Source: Betaproteobacteria bacterium HGW-Betaproteobacteria-20
Lineage (GTDB): Bacteria; Pseudomonadota; Gammaproteobacteria; Burkholderiales; Methylophilaceae
Assembly (NCBI GenBank): GCA_002842195.1
Contig: PHCL01000066.1
Span: 1-7,205, forward strand
Length of the DNA: 7,205 nt
Reading direction: 5' to 3'
Shown here: in pieces, positions 1 through 7,160 of the stretch
Layout of the letters: each line of letters opens with the position of its first letter
Position numbering within the stretch: the stretch's first letter is position 1
The notes under the pieces: model-generated
Seen by the model: only the letters and a program-made list of their open reading frames with translations
Database searches by the model: none
What the model was told of the DNA's origin: nothing
Translations under genes and position numbers: made by a program

Positions 1-1
1 G

Positions 2-1375
2 TGTGCCGAGGGCAAACGGCCGATTTGCCAGGATACGGGTATTGTGGTCACGTTTGTTAAAGTGGGTATGAATGTCCACTTTGAAAGCGATTCGAATCAA
101 AATAAAAGCCTGAGTTTGGAAGAAATGGTGAACGAGGGGGTGCGCCGCGCCTATTTGTTGCCAGACAATACACTCAGAGCCTCCATTGTGAATGATCCTG
201 CAGGTATCCGTAAAAACCCCAAAGACAACCCGCCAGCCGTAACGCATGTGGAATTAGTGCCGGGCGACACCGTAGAAGTGAGCATTGCCGCAAAAGGTGG
301 CGGCAGTGAAAACAAAGCCAAATTTGTGATGCTTAACCCGAACGATAACATTGTGGACTGGATTTTAGCTACTGTGCCGACTATGGGAGCAGGCTGGTGC
401 CCACCTGGCATGTTGGGCATAGGCATAGGCGGTACGGCGGAAAAAGCCATGCTTCTGGCAAAAGAATCGTTGATGCAACCGATTAACATGCATGAACTTA
501 AAGCGAAAGGTGCGCAAAATAAGCTGGAAGAGTTGCGTTTAGAAATTTATGAAAAAGTGAATAATTTAGGTATAGGTGCGCAGGGCTTAGGCGGGCTTAC
601 AACAGTTTTAGATGTGAAAATTCTTGATTATCCAACGCACGCTGCCAGCTTGCCTGTAGCAATTATCCCAAATTGTGCCGCAACACGACATGTTCACTTT
701 ACCTTAGATGGCGCAGGGGCGGCAGAACTTACGCCACCAGATATAAGCACGTATTCTGACGTACATTGGGCGCCAAGTCCGCAAGCTAAACGGGTGGATG
801 TTACTAATCTTACAAAAGCAGATATTGCAACTTGGCAAGCAGGTGAAACATTATTATTGAGTGGAAAAATTCTTACAGGCCGTGATGCCGCGCATAAACG
901 CATTGCAAGCATGGTAGCCAAAGGAGAAAAGCTACCTATAGATTTTACAAACAGATTTATTTATTACGTTGGCCCTGTGGATGCGGTGCGTGATGAAGCG
1001 GTGGGCCCGGCAGGCCCGACCACAGCCACGCGAATGGATGATTACACCGAAATGATGCTGGGCCAGCTAAACCTGCTGGGTTCTATTGGCAAGGCAGAGC
1101 GCGGCGATGAGGCTTTAGGTGTTATTACAAAATATAAGTCTGTGTACTTGATGGCCGTGGGCGGTGCGGCATATTTGGTAAGCAAAGCGATTAAAAATGC
1201 ACGTGTGGTGGCTTTTGCAGATTTAGGTATGGAAGCGATATATGAGTTTGACGTGTTAGATATGCCGGTAACCGTGGCGGTAAGCGCCGTCGGCGAGTCT
1301 GTGCATAAAACTGGCCCTGCGCTATGGAAAGAAAAGATTGCAAAACATCAGGTCATTGACATTAAAGCCGTGTAA
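2..1375 (+). CDS. Class I (iron-sulfur) fumarate hydratase, 5'-truncated by window edge
   Basis: Catalyses reversible hydration of fumarate to L-malate in the cytosolic TCA cycle. The reading frame is open to the window edge. The residues before the first possible GTG start at 44 already read CAEGKRPICQDTG, a conserved class I fumarase motif, so the gene begins outside the window. 457 residues are visible; single-chain family members have roughly 505-510, so about 50 N-terminal residues are missing. Three conserved cysteines expected to hold the [4Fe-4S] cluster are present: PICQDTG (codon 26-28), GWCPPGMLGIGIGG (398-400) and PNCAATRH (674-676). Their spacing of 124 and 92 residues matches my memory of the family. 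The C-terminal, TtdB-like domain follows in the same chain, with SGKILTGRDAAHKR (from 860) and GPAGPTTATR (from 1004). It is therefore the fused form, not the two-subunit form. L(+)-tartrate dehydratase is a related alternative, but the single-chain architecture favours fumarase. No frameshift is seen. Confidence 0.95.
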   Translation, partial: CAEGKRPICQDTGIVVTFVKVGMNVHFESDSNQNKSLSLEEMVNEGVRRAYLLPDNTLRASIVNDPAGIRKNPKDNPPAVTHVELVPGDTVEVSIAAKGGGSENKAKFVMLNPNDNIVDWILATVPTMGAGWCPPGMLGIGIGGTAEKAMLLAKESLMQPINMHELKAKGAQNKLEELRLEIYEKVNNLGIGAQGLGGLTTVLDVKILDYPTHAASLPVAIIPNCAATRHVHFTLDGAGAAELTPPDISTYSDVHWAPSPQAKRVDVTNLTKADIATWQAGETLLLSGKILTGRDAAHKRIASMVAKGEKLPIDFTNRFIYYVGPVDAVRDEAVGPAGPTTATRMDDYTEMMLGQLNLLGSIGKAERGDEALGVITKYKSVYLMAVGGAAYLVSKAIKNARVVAFADLGMEAIYEFDVLDMPVTVAVSAVGESVHKTGPALWKEKIAKHQVIDIKAV

Positions 1376-1411
1376 AGCACATGTTATTTAAGCTTATGTG
1401 TACCTAGTCAC

Positions 1412-1436
1412 TAAAACAAAAGCACTTTTTGTTTTA
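1412..1436 (+). terminator. AT-rich hairpin after the fumarase gene, possible terminator
   Basis: A perfect 10-bp inverted repeat (taaaacaaaa, loop gcact, ttttgtttta) lies 36 bp after the fumarase stop. The right arm is itself T-rich and the left arm A-rich, so it could act in either direction. The stem has only one G-C pair and no further T-run follows it, so it is a weak candidate. Position after the stop codon is the main support. Confidence 0.4.
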
Positions 1437-1477
1437 TGATTGGCTTTAGCTTGAATACAGCTGATACGCTAATTAAA

Positions 1478-1647
1478 TCGTCATTCCCGCGTACCAGTAC
1501 TTGGCATGTCCATCAAAACGGCTGCTAAAGCAGCTCGGTTTGATGCCAAGGTGGGAATCCAGTCAATATGGCAGTCACGAATGATTGTTTATTGAGATAA
1601 TGCTTGTATTTACGTGGTCTGGATACCAGTCTTCGCTGGTATGACGA
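1478..1647. repeat. REPIN/MITE-like inverted-repeat element
   Basis: A 170-bp non-coding element with nested symmetry. The outer ends are inverted repeats (tcgtcat at 1478-1484, atgacga at 1641-1647). The inner edges of the two arms are also inverted (atccag 1557-1562, ctggat 1619-1624). The right arm is a compact hairpin (ataccag 1623-1629, loop tcttcg, ctggtat 1636-1642). The left arm has the attccc/gggaat pair (1483-1488/1553-1558) typical of the widespread proteobacterial 'attcccgc...gcgggaat' repeats. Here the two halves are separated by 64 bp that carry further nested pairs: cttggcat/atgccaag at 1500-1507/1543-1550, and gctgc-taaa-gcagc at 1521-1534. About 56 bp lies between the arms. 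Two inverted hairpins with a spacer fit the REPIN (paired REP) plan. It has no coding capacity and would need an enzyme elsewhere to move. Family membership is inferred from pattern alone. Confidence 0.7.
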
Positions 1648-1691
1648 GCATGTGAAACCAGTTGTAACAGTGAAAATGACGGGTAAAAAAT

Positions 1692-1997
1692 ATGGATAAG
1701 TGTTTAATATTGTTAAGTTTTATATTGGTGGCGAATGTTGCCAGCGCGGGCGATTTACTCGGTTATCTAACAGATGAAAATGACCGTTATACGGGCCCGA
1801 CGGTAGAAGAAAATGTTGCGCTCATGGATACCGATAAAAATGGCTTTGCCGATGTGCAAGAAGTACGTGCCTTTTTGGCCTTGAAGCACGGAAAAGACTA
1901 TGAAAAGGACCTGCTAGATAGATGGGAATTACATTCTCAAGGCAGCAGTTGCCATGCGCCATTTGTAAAAGAGTTGTATTCAGAAAAAAACAGCTAA
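1692..1997 (+). CDS. Small exported EF-hand calcium-binding protein
   Basis: Encodes 101 residues. Residues 1-19 form a signal peptide with a short charged start (MDK), a hydrophobic core (CLILLSFILVANV) and a likely signal peptidase I site ASA|GD, so the mature protein of about 82 residues should be periplasmic or secreted. Residues 46-57 read DTDKNGFADVQE, a canonical 12-residue EF-hand loop with Asp, Asp, Asn, Gly, Asp and Glu at positions 1, 3, 5, 6, 9 and 12. Position 8 is Ala where Ile, Leu or Val is usual. The flanking segments (ENVALM and VRAFLALKHG) can form the helices. Only one clear EF-hand is present, so dimerisation or a degenerate partner is possible. The only cysteine in the mature chain is Cys87. 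The start is preceded by a weak ribosome site (ggg, 8 bases upstream). Calcium binding is inferred from the motif; the partner and cellular role are unknown. It sits 55 bp before aconitase B on the same strand and could share its transcript. Confidence 0.8.
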   Translation: MDKCLILLSFILVANVASAGDLLGYLTDENDRYTGPTVEENVALMDTDKNGFADVQEVRAFLALKHGKDYEKDLLDRWELHSQGSSCHAPFVKELYSEKNS

Positions 1998-2007
1998 CCC
2001 GTCATTG

Positions 2008-2013
2008 TATAAT
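2008..2013 (+). promoter_or_regulatory. Possible -10 box upstream of aconitase B
   Basis: A perfect TATAAT hexamer lies in the AT-rich 55-bp gap, 39 bp before the aconitase start. No recognisable -35 hexamer occurs at 16-18 bp upstream (that stretch is A-rich), and the TGn extension is absent. In such AT-rich DNA the match may be chance. Confidence 0.25.
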
Positions 2014-2052
2014 TACGTATAAATTTATTTAATCTTTAAAGATGCAAACACC

Positions 2053-4650
2053 ATGTTAAAAGCCTATCAAGCCCATGTTGCTGAACGCAGTGCAGTTCAG
2101 CTTCCACCATTACCACTTTCTGCTGAACAAGTGGCTTCACTGGTTGAATTACTCAAAAATCCACCAAAAGGCGATGATGCTTTACTGCTTGATTTGCTTG
2201 AAAATCAAACGCCGGCAGGCGTGGATCAGGCGGCTTATGTAAAAGCTGCTTTTTTGGCAGACGTTGCGAAAGGCATAGCTAAATCGCCTTTGGTTTCCCC
2301 GGAAAAAGCAGTGCAATTGCTCGGCACCATGTTGGGCGGTTATAACGTACAAGCCCTTGTGGCCTTGCTTAGCACGCCAATGGCAGCGCATGCAGTTAAG
2401 GCCTTAAGCACGACCATTTTGATGTTTGACGCATTTCACGACGTAGATGTGTTAATGAAAGCGGGCAATGCACACGCGAAAAAGTTGATGGAAAGCTGGG
2501 CGGCAGCGGAATGGTTTACTACGAAACCTAAATTAGCCGATGCGCTAAAAATGGTGGTTTTTAAAGTTGACGGTGAAACAAATACCGATGACCTTAGTCC
2601 TGCGCAAGAGGCCTGGAGTCGCCCTGATATTCCATTGCATGCCAAAGCGATGCTGGTGAATAAAATGCCAGATGGTTTAAATACCATAGAAACACTCAAA
2701 GCTAAAGGTTTGCCATTGGTTTATGTGGGTGATGTGGTTGGCACAGGGTCATCACGTAAATCAGCGATCAATTCAGTGCAGTGGTTTATGGGTAACAATA
2801 TTCCAAATATCCCGAATAAGCGCACAGGCGGCGTGATTCTTGGCGAAAAAATTGCGCCGATATTCTTTAACACGGCTGAAGATTCAGGCGCATTGCCGAT
2901 TCAATGTGATGTTTCAAAAATGCACACAGGCGATGTAGTTATTATCAAACCGTATGAAGGCAAAGTATTGAATGAGGCTGGTGAAATCATCTCAACTTTT
3001 GCGCTTAACCCAGTCACCATGCCAGATGAAGTACGGGCTGGTGGTCGCATACCGTTGATTATTGGTCGCGGTTTAACCGCCAATGCACGCAAGGCTTTAG
3101 CGCTGAATGAAACTGATATTTTCATTAAAGCCACGCCGTCCGTAACTTCAACTAAAGGTTTTACGCTTGCACAAAAAATGGTCGGTCGTGCATGCGGTCT
3201 GCCTGAGGGTGTTGGCGTGCGCGCCGGTACTTATTGCGAGCCAAAAGCAACCACTGTAGGCTCGCAAGATACCACAGGCGGCATGACGCGTGATGAGCTA
3301 AAAGAACTCGCCTGTTTAGGTTTTAGCAGCGATTTAGTCATGCAAAGTTTCTGCCATACTGCGGCCTATCCAAAGCCTGTGGATATTAAGCTACAGCACG
3401 AACTGCCCGAGTTTATGTCGAGTCGCGGTGGGGTTACTTTACGCCCGGGTGATGGCATTATCCATTCGTGGTTGAATCGTCTTATTTTGCCTGACACCGT
3501 TGGTACAGGTGGCGACTCGCACACGCGTTTTCCGATAGGCATTTCGTTTCCCGCAGGCTCAGGTTTAGTCGCATTTGCCGCTGCAACAGGCGCCATGCCA
3601 CTTGATATGCCCGAGTCGGTGCTGGTGCGCTTTACCGGGAAAATGCAGCCCGGCATTACGCTACGTGATCTGGTCAATGCGATTCCTTACGCGGCGATTC
3701 AAGAGGGTAGTTTAACGGTGGGCAAACAAGGCAAAAAGAACGTATTTAATGGCAGGATTTTAGAAATTGAAGGCTTGCCCGACTTAAAGGTAGAGCAGGC
3801 GTTTGAGTTTGCAGATGCCTCTGCCGAGCGCTCCGCCAACGGCTGTACGGTACTTTTGGACACAGCACCGGTGATTGAATTTTTAAACTCAAACATCGTG
3901 TTGATGCAAAGTATGATAGAAAATGGCTATGAAGATGCACGCACTTTGCAACGTCGTATCGAAAACATGCAAGCTTGGCTGGCAAAACCTGAGTTGTTGC
4001 AACCAGATGCCGATGCGGAATATGCTCACGTCATAGAAATTGACCTGAATACAATTACGGAGCCGCTAGTGGCCTGCCCTAACGACCCGGATGACATCAA
4101 GCCGTTATCTGCCGTGGTGGGTGATAAAATTGACGAAGTATTTATTGGCAGTTGCATGACCAATATCGGTCATTATCGGGCGGCGGCTAAGGTGCTGGAA
4201 GGCACAGGCAATATTCCCACTCGTTTATGGATTGCACCACCGACCCGTATGGACGAAGCACAATTACGTGACGAAGGTGTGTATTCAGTCTTTGGTGTGG
4301 CGGGTGCCAGAACAGAGATTCCAGGCTGTAGCCTGTGCATGGGTAATCAAGCGCGGGTGGCCGATAAAGCCACGGTATTCAGCACCAGCACGCGCAATTT
4401 TGATAACCGTATGGGTAAAGATGCCCGTGTTTATTTGGGCTCAGCTGAATTAGCCGCAGTTTGTGCGAAACTTGGCCGCATGCCTACCCATGCCGAATAT
4501 TTGGAAACCGTGGGTAATAAGCTCAGTGATGTGGCCAATATCTACAAATATCTGAATTTTGACCAGATGACCGAATACAAAGCAGCGCTGGAAACGTTAC
4601 GGGATGGTAAGGTGAAGAAAGTCATTCCGATTGCCGAGCTCGCTGAGTAA
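2053..4650 (+). CDS. acnB: Aconitate hydratase B (bifunctional aconitase / 2-methylisocitrate dehydratase)
   Basis: Converts citrate to isocitrate via cis-aconitate in the cytosol; family members also dehydrate 2-methylisocitrate in the methylcitrate cycle. The 865-residue protein aligns along its full length with E. coli AcnB as I remember it. Order of domains: a HEAT-like N-terminal domain specific to AcnB (about 1-155), the swivel domain with [11 protein letters not shown] (from 174) and GTGSSRKSA (230-238), then the three-part catalytic region with [13 protein letters not shown] (Gln405-Asp406) and [13 protein letters not shown] (Asp488-Ser489-His490). The [4Fe-4S] ligands are Cys701 (GSCMTNIG), Cys759 and Cys762 ([13 protein letters not shown]). 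The ATG start matches the family N-terminus ([14 protein letters not shown]), although no strong Shine-Dalgarno is visible. The loop after IPLHAKAML is about 10 residues shorter than in E. coli. All catalytic motifs look intact. Two membrane-protein genes follow at 9 and 34 bp and probably share its mRNA. Confidence 0.98.
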   Translation: MLKAYQAHVAERSAVQLPPLPLSAEQVASLVELLKNPPKGDDALLLDLLENQTPAGVDQAAYVKAAFLADVAKGIAKSPLVSPEKAVQLLGTMLGGYNVQALVALLSTPMAAHAVKALSTTILMFDAFHDVDVLMKAGNAHAKKLMESWAAAEWFTTKPKLADALKMVVFKVDGETNTDDLSPAQEAWSRPDIPLHAKAMLVNKMPDGLNTIETLKAKGLPLVYVGDVVGTGSSRKSAINSVQWFMGNNIPNIPNKRTGGVILGEKIAPIFFNTAEDSGALPIQCDVSKMHTGDVVIIKPYEGKVLNEAGEIISTFALNPVTMPDEVRAGGRIPLIIGRGLTANARKALALNETDIFIKATPSVTSTKGFTLAQKMVGRACGLPEGVGVRAGTYCEPKATTVGSQDTTGGMTRDELKELACLGFSSDLVMQSFCHTAAYPKPVDIKLQHELPEFMSSRGGVTLRPGDGIIHSWLNRLILPDTVGTGGDSHTRFPIGISFPAGSGLVAFAAATGAMPLDMPESVLVRFTGKMQPGITLRDLVNAIPYAAIQEGSLTVGKQGKKNVFNGRILEIEGLPDLKVEQAFEFADASAERSANGCTVLLDTAPVIEFLNSNIVLMQSMIENGYEDARTLQRRIENMQAWLAKPELLQPDADAEYAHVIEIDLNTITEPLVACPNDPDDIKPLSAVVGDKIDEVFIGSCMTNIGHYRAAAKVLEGTGNIPTRLWIAPPTRMDEAQLRDEGVYSVFGVAGARTEIPGCSLCMGNQARVADKATVFSTSTRNFDNRMGKDARVYLGSAELAAVCAKLGRMPTHAEYLETVGNKLSDVANIYKYLNFDQMTEYKAALETLRDGKVKKVIPIAELAE

Positions 4651-4659
4651 GTCTTTATT

Positions 4660-5094
4660 GTGAACGAAATGAATCCACAACCAGATCACGAAAATACGGA
4701 AATTTTCGACGAAGAAATCATTACTTCGCATGAAAAACAAGGTGCGTGGAAGTGGATGCTGCCCCTGAGTATGGTGTTGGCTGTCGCTATTTTTGCCGCT
4801 TGGCATTTTAACTGGCATGCTAAAGCCGTGACTTCAGGTGTGGTATTGATTGCGGCACTCTCTAATGTACTTGCCTGGGTCTTGAGCATCATTACGCTGG
4901 TGCCGATTATCGGGCCGATACTGGTTAAAGTATTGAGTTTGTCTATTATTTGGCTATTAAATGCAGTGGGCTATCTGGTGTCTTATGTGGCCATTAAGCG
5001 CGGATATTCTAAAGATGTGCTGACCTATCGCGCGGTAACTATTGCGCTTATTTCCGGCATTGTGATTGGGTTTGTGTTAGGTAGCCTGGCTTAA
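4660..5094 (+). CDS. Small integral membrane protein of unknown family
   Basis: I do not recognise the family. The 144-residue product has an acidic, soluble N-terminus (residues 1-28, rich in Glu and Asp) followed by about four to five hydrophobic segments: roughly 33-50, 57-72, 74-90, 91-112 and 124-143. A short basic loop with AIKRGYSKD (111-119) separates the last two. There is no catalytic motif, cysteine pair or signal peptide; the third and fourth segments run together through a Pro/Gly break (VPIIGP). The GTG at 4660 lies 9 bp after the aconitase stop, with only a weak purine stretch (gagtaag) upstream. The in-frame ATG at 4669 is an alternative that loses three residues. The tight spacing suggests co-transcription and possible translational coupling with aconitase B. 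It is a genuine gene judging by its position, composition and clean frame. An inner-membrane location is inferred from hydrophobicity alone. Confidence 0.75.
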   Translation: MNEMNPQPDHENTEIFDEEIITSHEKQGAWKWMLPLSMVLAVAIFAAWHFNWHAKAVTSGVVLIAALSNVLAWVLSIITLVPIIGPILVKVLSLSIIWLLNAVGYLVSYVAIKRGYSKDVLTYRAVTIALISGIVIGFVLGSLA

Positions 5095-5128
5095 TTCGTG
5101 AATAAATTCTTTTTCTGGGATTAACGCC

Positions 5129-6262
5129 TTGCGACAACTCAATGCGGTTCAGCACTTACAGCAGCACATCAAAAAGCTGAGTGATTTCTTCCCCGTCATG
5201 TTTTTCTTTGGCGGTTTTGCGTGGGATGCGCTGACCATCGGTCGCAATGTAGCGGCGGCTGATTTATATATTTTTGCGGCATATTTGCTATTAGCCGGGC
5301 TGATTCTTTTTATGATTAGCCGCCCCGGCTATATATTGGCCGATACTGCTAAGGCGGTGGAAAAGTTGCCCGCGTGGCTTCCTGCTTCGCTTACAGGCTT
5401 ATTCTCTCAAGGGCACAAGCGCCTGCATCATCCACGATTACCTTATTTTTTGTTGCAATTTATTTTTGGCAACTTATTAAGCGCGCTGTTTATTTTGTAT
5501 TTTAAAAGTTCAAGTCATTGGCTGGCTTGGGTGATGTCGCTTTTGCTGGGCATTATGCTGGTGGCTAATGAGTATCTGGAGGATGAATACAAACGCTTTA
5601 CTTTAAGCTGGGCACTGTTTGGTTTTTGTGCCATGTTGCTGTTCAACTTTGCCTTGCCGTTTTTAATTGGCAGCATAAACGCGGTCTGGTTTTATTTCAG
5701 CACCATCATGGGTGCAGGTTTTGCTTTTTGGCTGTATGCGCAAACACCCAATCACTTTGGCAGCATTAAGCCTGTTGGTATTATCGCAGTTATTCTCATG
5801 CTGGCTTACGCAGCAGATATGATTCCACCGGTGCCATTGGTTAAGCGTGAAGTGGTGATGGCGCTTGAGTTGAATAAAGTGGATGGTCATTACCAGCTCA
5901 GCCAGCAGGCATCAAGCTGGTGGGTTTTCTGGCGCAAAACAACGGATGATTTAGACATAACGCCGGAGCAACGCGTATATTGTTTTTCTTCTGTATTTGC
6001 GCCACCAGGCTTAAAAACACAGCTCTTTCACCGGTGGCAGCATTACGATGAAAAAGCTGGCTGGCAAACACTGTCGCGGGTCGGTTTTAGTTTAAGCGGC
6101 GGGCGAGATGGCGGTTTTCGTGGTTATACCTATAAGCAAAATCTGCCCGTGGGCAAATGGCGCGTGAGTGTAGAAACTGAAAATGAAAAAACCGTTGCCG
6201 TGCATGCGTTTACGATTTCAGCAACGCAAGTGGCTGCGCGGCAAGTTATACAGCTTTATTAG
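5129..6262 (+). CDS. Multi-pass membrane protein with C-terminal DUF2914 domain
   Basis: The 377-residue protein has about six or seven transmembrane helices in its first 230 residues (near 20-32, 44-64, 106-124, 131-147, 157-179, 184-204 and 213-231). A soluble C-terminal domain of about 140 residues follows. That domain carries the pattern I associate with DUF2914: RVYCFSSVFAPPG (282-294), HRWQHYD (301-307), GGRDGGFRGYTYK (324-336) and GKWRVSVET (342-350). No enzymatic activity is established for this domain, and its aromatic/glycine-rich beta-type sequence suggests a binding role (inference). The start is TTG at 5129. The nearest in-frame stop upstream is at 5099, no ATG or GTG lies between, and a GGGA ribosome site (5117-5120) stands 8 bases before the TTG. 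The next in-frame ATG is codon 24, inside the first hydrophobic stretch. It lies 34 bp after the preceding membrane gene, probably as the last gene of the aconitase operon, and converges on the UPF0114 gene with a 9-bp gap. Confidence 0.85.
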   Translation: MRQLNAVQHLQQHIKKLSDFFPVMFFFGGFAWDALTIGRNVAAADLYIFAAYLLLAGLILFMISRPGYILADTAKAVEKLPAWLPASLTGLFSQGHKRLHHPRLPYFLLQFIFGNLLSALFILYFKSSSHWLAWVMSLLLGIMLVANEYLEDEYKRFTLSWALFGFCAMLLFNFALPFLIGSINAVWFYFSTIMGAGFAFWLYAQTPNHFGSIKPVGIIAVILMLAYAADMIPPVPLVKREVVMALELNKVDGHYQLSQQASSWWVFWRKTTDDLDITPEQRVYCFSSVFAPPGLKTQLFHRWQHYDEKAGWQTLSRVGFSLSGGRDGGFRGYTYKQNLPVGKWRVSVETENEKTVAVHAFTISATQVAARQVIQLY

Positions 6263-6271
6263 TTCTATTGA

Positions 6272-6814
6272 CTAGTGGTTAGCTTCCGGGTGCGTCATTA
6301 GCTTATCTATGTAAGCAATGGCAATCGCGGAAAATACAAATGTCAGGTGAATAACGGTTTGCGCGATTAACACTTTGTCGCTTAAATTTTCTGCGTTAAT
6401 AAAAGTTTTTAGCAGATGGATAGATGAGATGCCAATAATTGCCGTGGCCAATTTCACTTTAAGCAAGTTGGCGTTTACGTGTGAAAGCCAATCGGGTTCA
6501 TCCGGGTGGCCTTCTAGGTTCAAACGTGACACAAAAGTTTCATAACCACCCACAATGACCATAATGAGCAGGTTGGAAATCATCACCACATCAATTAAAC
6601 CCAATACAATCAACATGATGTCAGCTTCCACAAGGTGTGCTGCTTTGCTAACCAAATGCACCAGCTCAACACCAAAAAAGAATACATAAACTGCCTGCGC
6701 AACAATCAAACCCAAGTAAAGTGGTAATTGCAGCCAGCGGCTGCCAAACAAAATGTTGCTCATTATGTTGTTTCGTTTGTATTCGGTTGCGCTTGGATTA
6801 CTGATGTTTTGCAT
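6272..6814 (-). CDS. UPF0114 family (YqhA-like) inner-membrane protein
   Basis: Matches the UPF0114/YqhA family of small four-helix membrane proteins, whose function is not firmly known. Family-like stretches are SRWLQLPLYLGL (25-36), GGYETFVSRL (89-98), ISSIHLLKTF (129-138) and IHLTFVFSAIAIAYIDKL (155-172). Hydrophobic helices lie near 30-49, 66-88, 119-137 and 150-169, with a soluble loop at about 98-118. Two starts are possible. The ATG ending at 6814 gives 180 residues and has an AAAGG ribosome site 10 bases upstream. The ATG ending at 6763 gives 163 residues, close to the E. coli length of about 164 as remembered, but has no obvious ribosome site. I kept the longer one on the ribosome-site evidence; family length favours the shorter. 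The gene is convergent with the DUF2914 gene and appears to be transcribed alone. Confidence 0.9.
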   Translation of the reverse strand: MQNISNPSATEYKRNNIMSNILFGSRWLQLPLYLGLIVAQAVYVFFFGVELVHLVSKAAHLVEADIMLIVLGLIDVVMISNLLIMVIVGGYETFVSRLNLEGHPDEPDWLSHVNANLLKVKLATAIIGISSIHLLKTFINAENLSDKVLIAQTVIHLTFVFSAIAIAYIDKLMTHPEANH

Positions 6815-7113
6815 GGATTTAATGCCTTTGATTGATTCAAAAAAATGGCGCTTATTGTAACAGTTTAACGGTAAAAAATTCCCGTGCAGCTGCTAGTTAA
6901 TTTGCAATTTTAAACAAAATGTACTCACAATAATGCGCAGTTTATTTATGTGAAATATCCATAAACGTAAAGGCAATCACGGTGAAAATACAGGGACTGT
7001 TCTTTGGGAAGCCCAGGAATTAAAGCACATTATTTTACATATGACTTGCCAGTTTGCTGGCTTGCTAAATTGGGAAAATAAAATACTGGATTACACGCGA
7101 AAAAACATCGAGC
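6815..7113. other. Gene-poor interval upstream of the UPF0114 gene
   Basis: About 300 bp without a convincing gene on either strand; all frames are broken by frequent stops. It should hold the promoter and leader of the UPF0114 gene. A TACAAT -10-like hexamer occurs on the minus strand at 6854-6859, 40 bp before the long start, but I see no good -35 partner. A small hairpin (gccag-tttg-ctggc) lies at about 7047-7060. A 13-codon GTG reading frame with a ribosome site at 6982-7023 is discussed as a finding. Confidence 0.5.
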
Positions 7114-7160
7114 AAAAAACAATGCCCTGACAGCCTTTATTTATAAGGCTCGCAGGGCAT
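7114..7160 (-). terminator. Factor-independent terminator for a minus-strand gene to the right
   Basis: A two-part stem: atgccctg (7122-7129) pairs with cagggcat (7153-7160), and inside it agcctt (7132-7137) pairs with aaggct (7145-7150) around a 7-base loop, with a small 2x2 internal loop between the stems. On the minus strand the stem is followed within two bases by six T's (plus-strand A-run at 7114-7119), the classical arrangement. On the plus strand no T-run follows. It therefore most likely ends a transcript coming from beyond the right edge. A second short palindrome (cgcctt-gg-aaggcg, 7161-7174) directly abuts it. Confidence 0.75.

Noticed and set aside
44..46. GTG at 44 as the fumarase start
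   Set aside because: The same frame is open upstream to base 2 and encodes the conserved PICQDTG cluster-cysteine motif, so the real start lies before the window.
151..921. Minus-strand reading frames of 112 and 75 residues inside the fumarase gene
   Set aside because: They lie wholly within a strongly conserved gene on the other strand, resemble no family and have no ribosome sites; they are shadows.
1478..1647. CRISPR array or insertion sequence in the fumarase-EF-hand gap
   Set aside because: There are no regularly spaced direct repeats and no transposase reading frame; the symmetry is inverted, fitting a REPIN/MITE-type element.
2182..3985. Several minus-strand reading frames inside aconitase B
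   Set aside because: All overlap the conserved aconitase frame and their sequences look like out-of-frame translation.
4232..4453. Plus-strand 73-residue frame inside aconitase B
   Set aside because: It covers the essential cluster-cysteine region of AcnB in another frame and has no independent support.
4597..4892. Minus-strand frames across the aconitase / membrane gene junction
   Set aside because: They overlap two plausible plus-strand genes and lack family resemblance.
5663..5890. Minus-strand 75-residue frame inside the DUF2914 gene
   Set aside because: Shadow of the membrane domain, His/Cys-rich by reverse translation of hydrophobic codons; no ribosome site.
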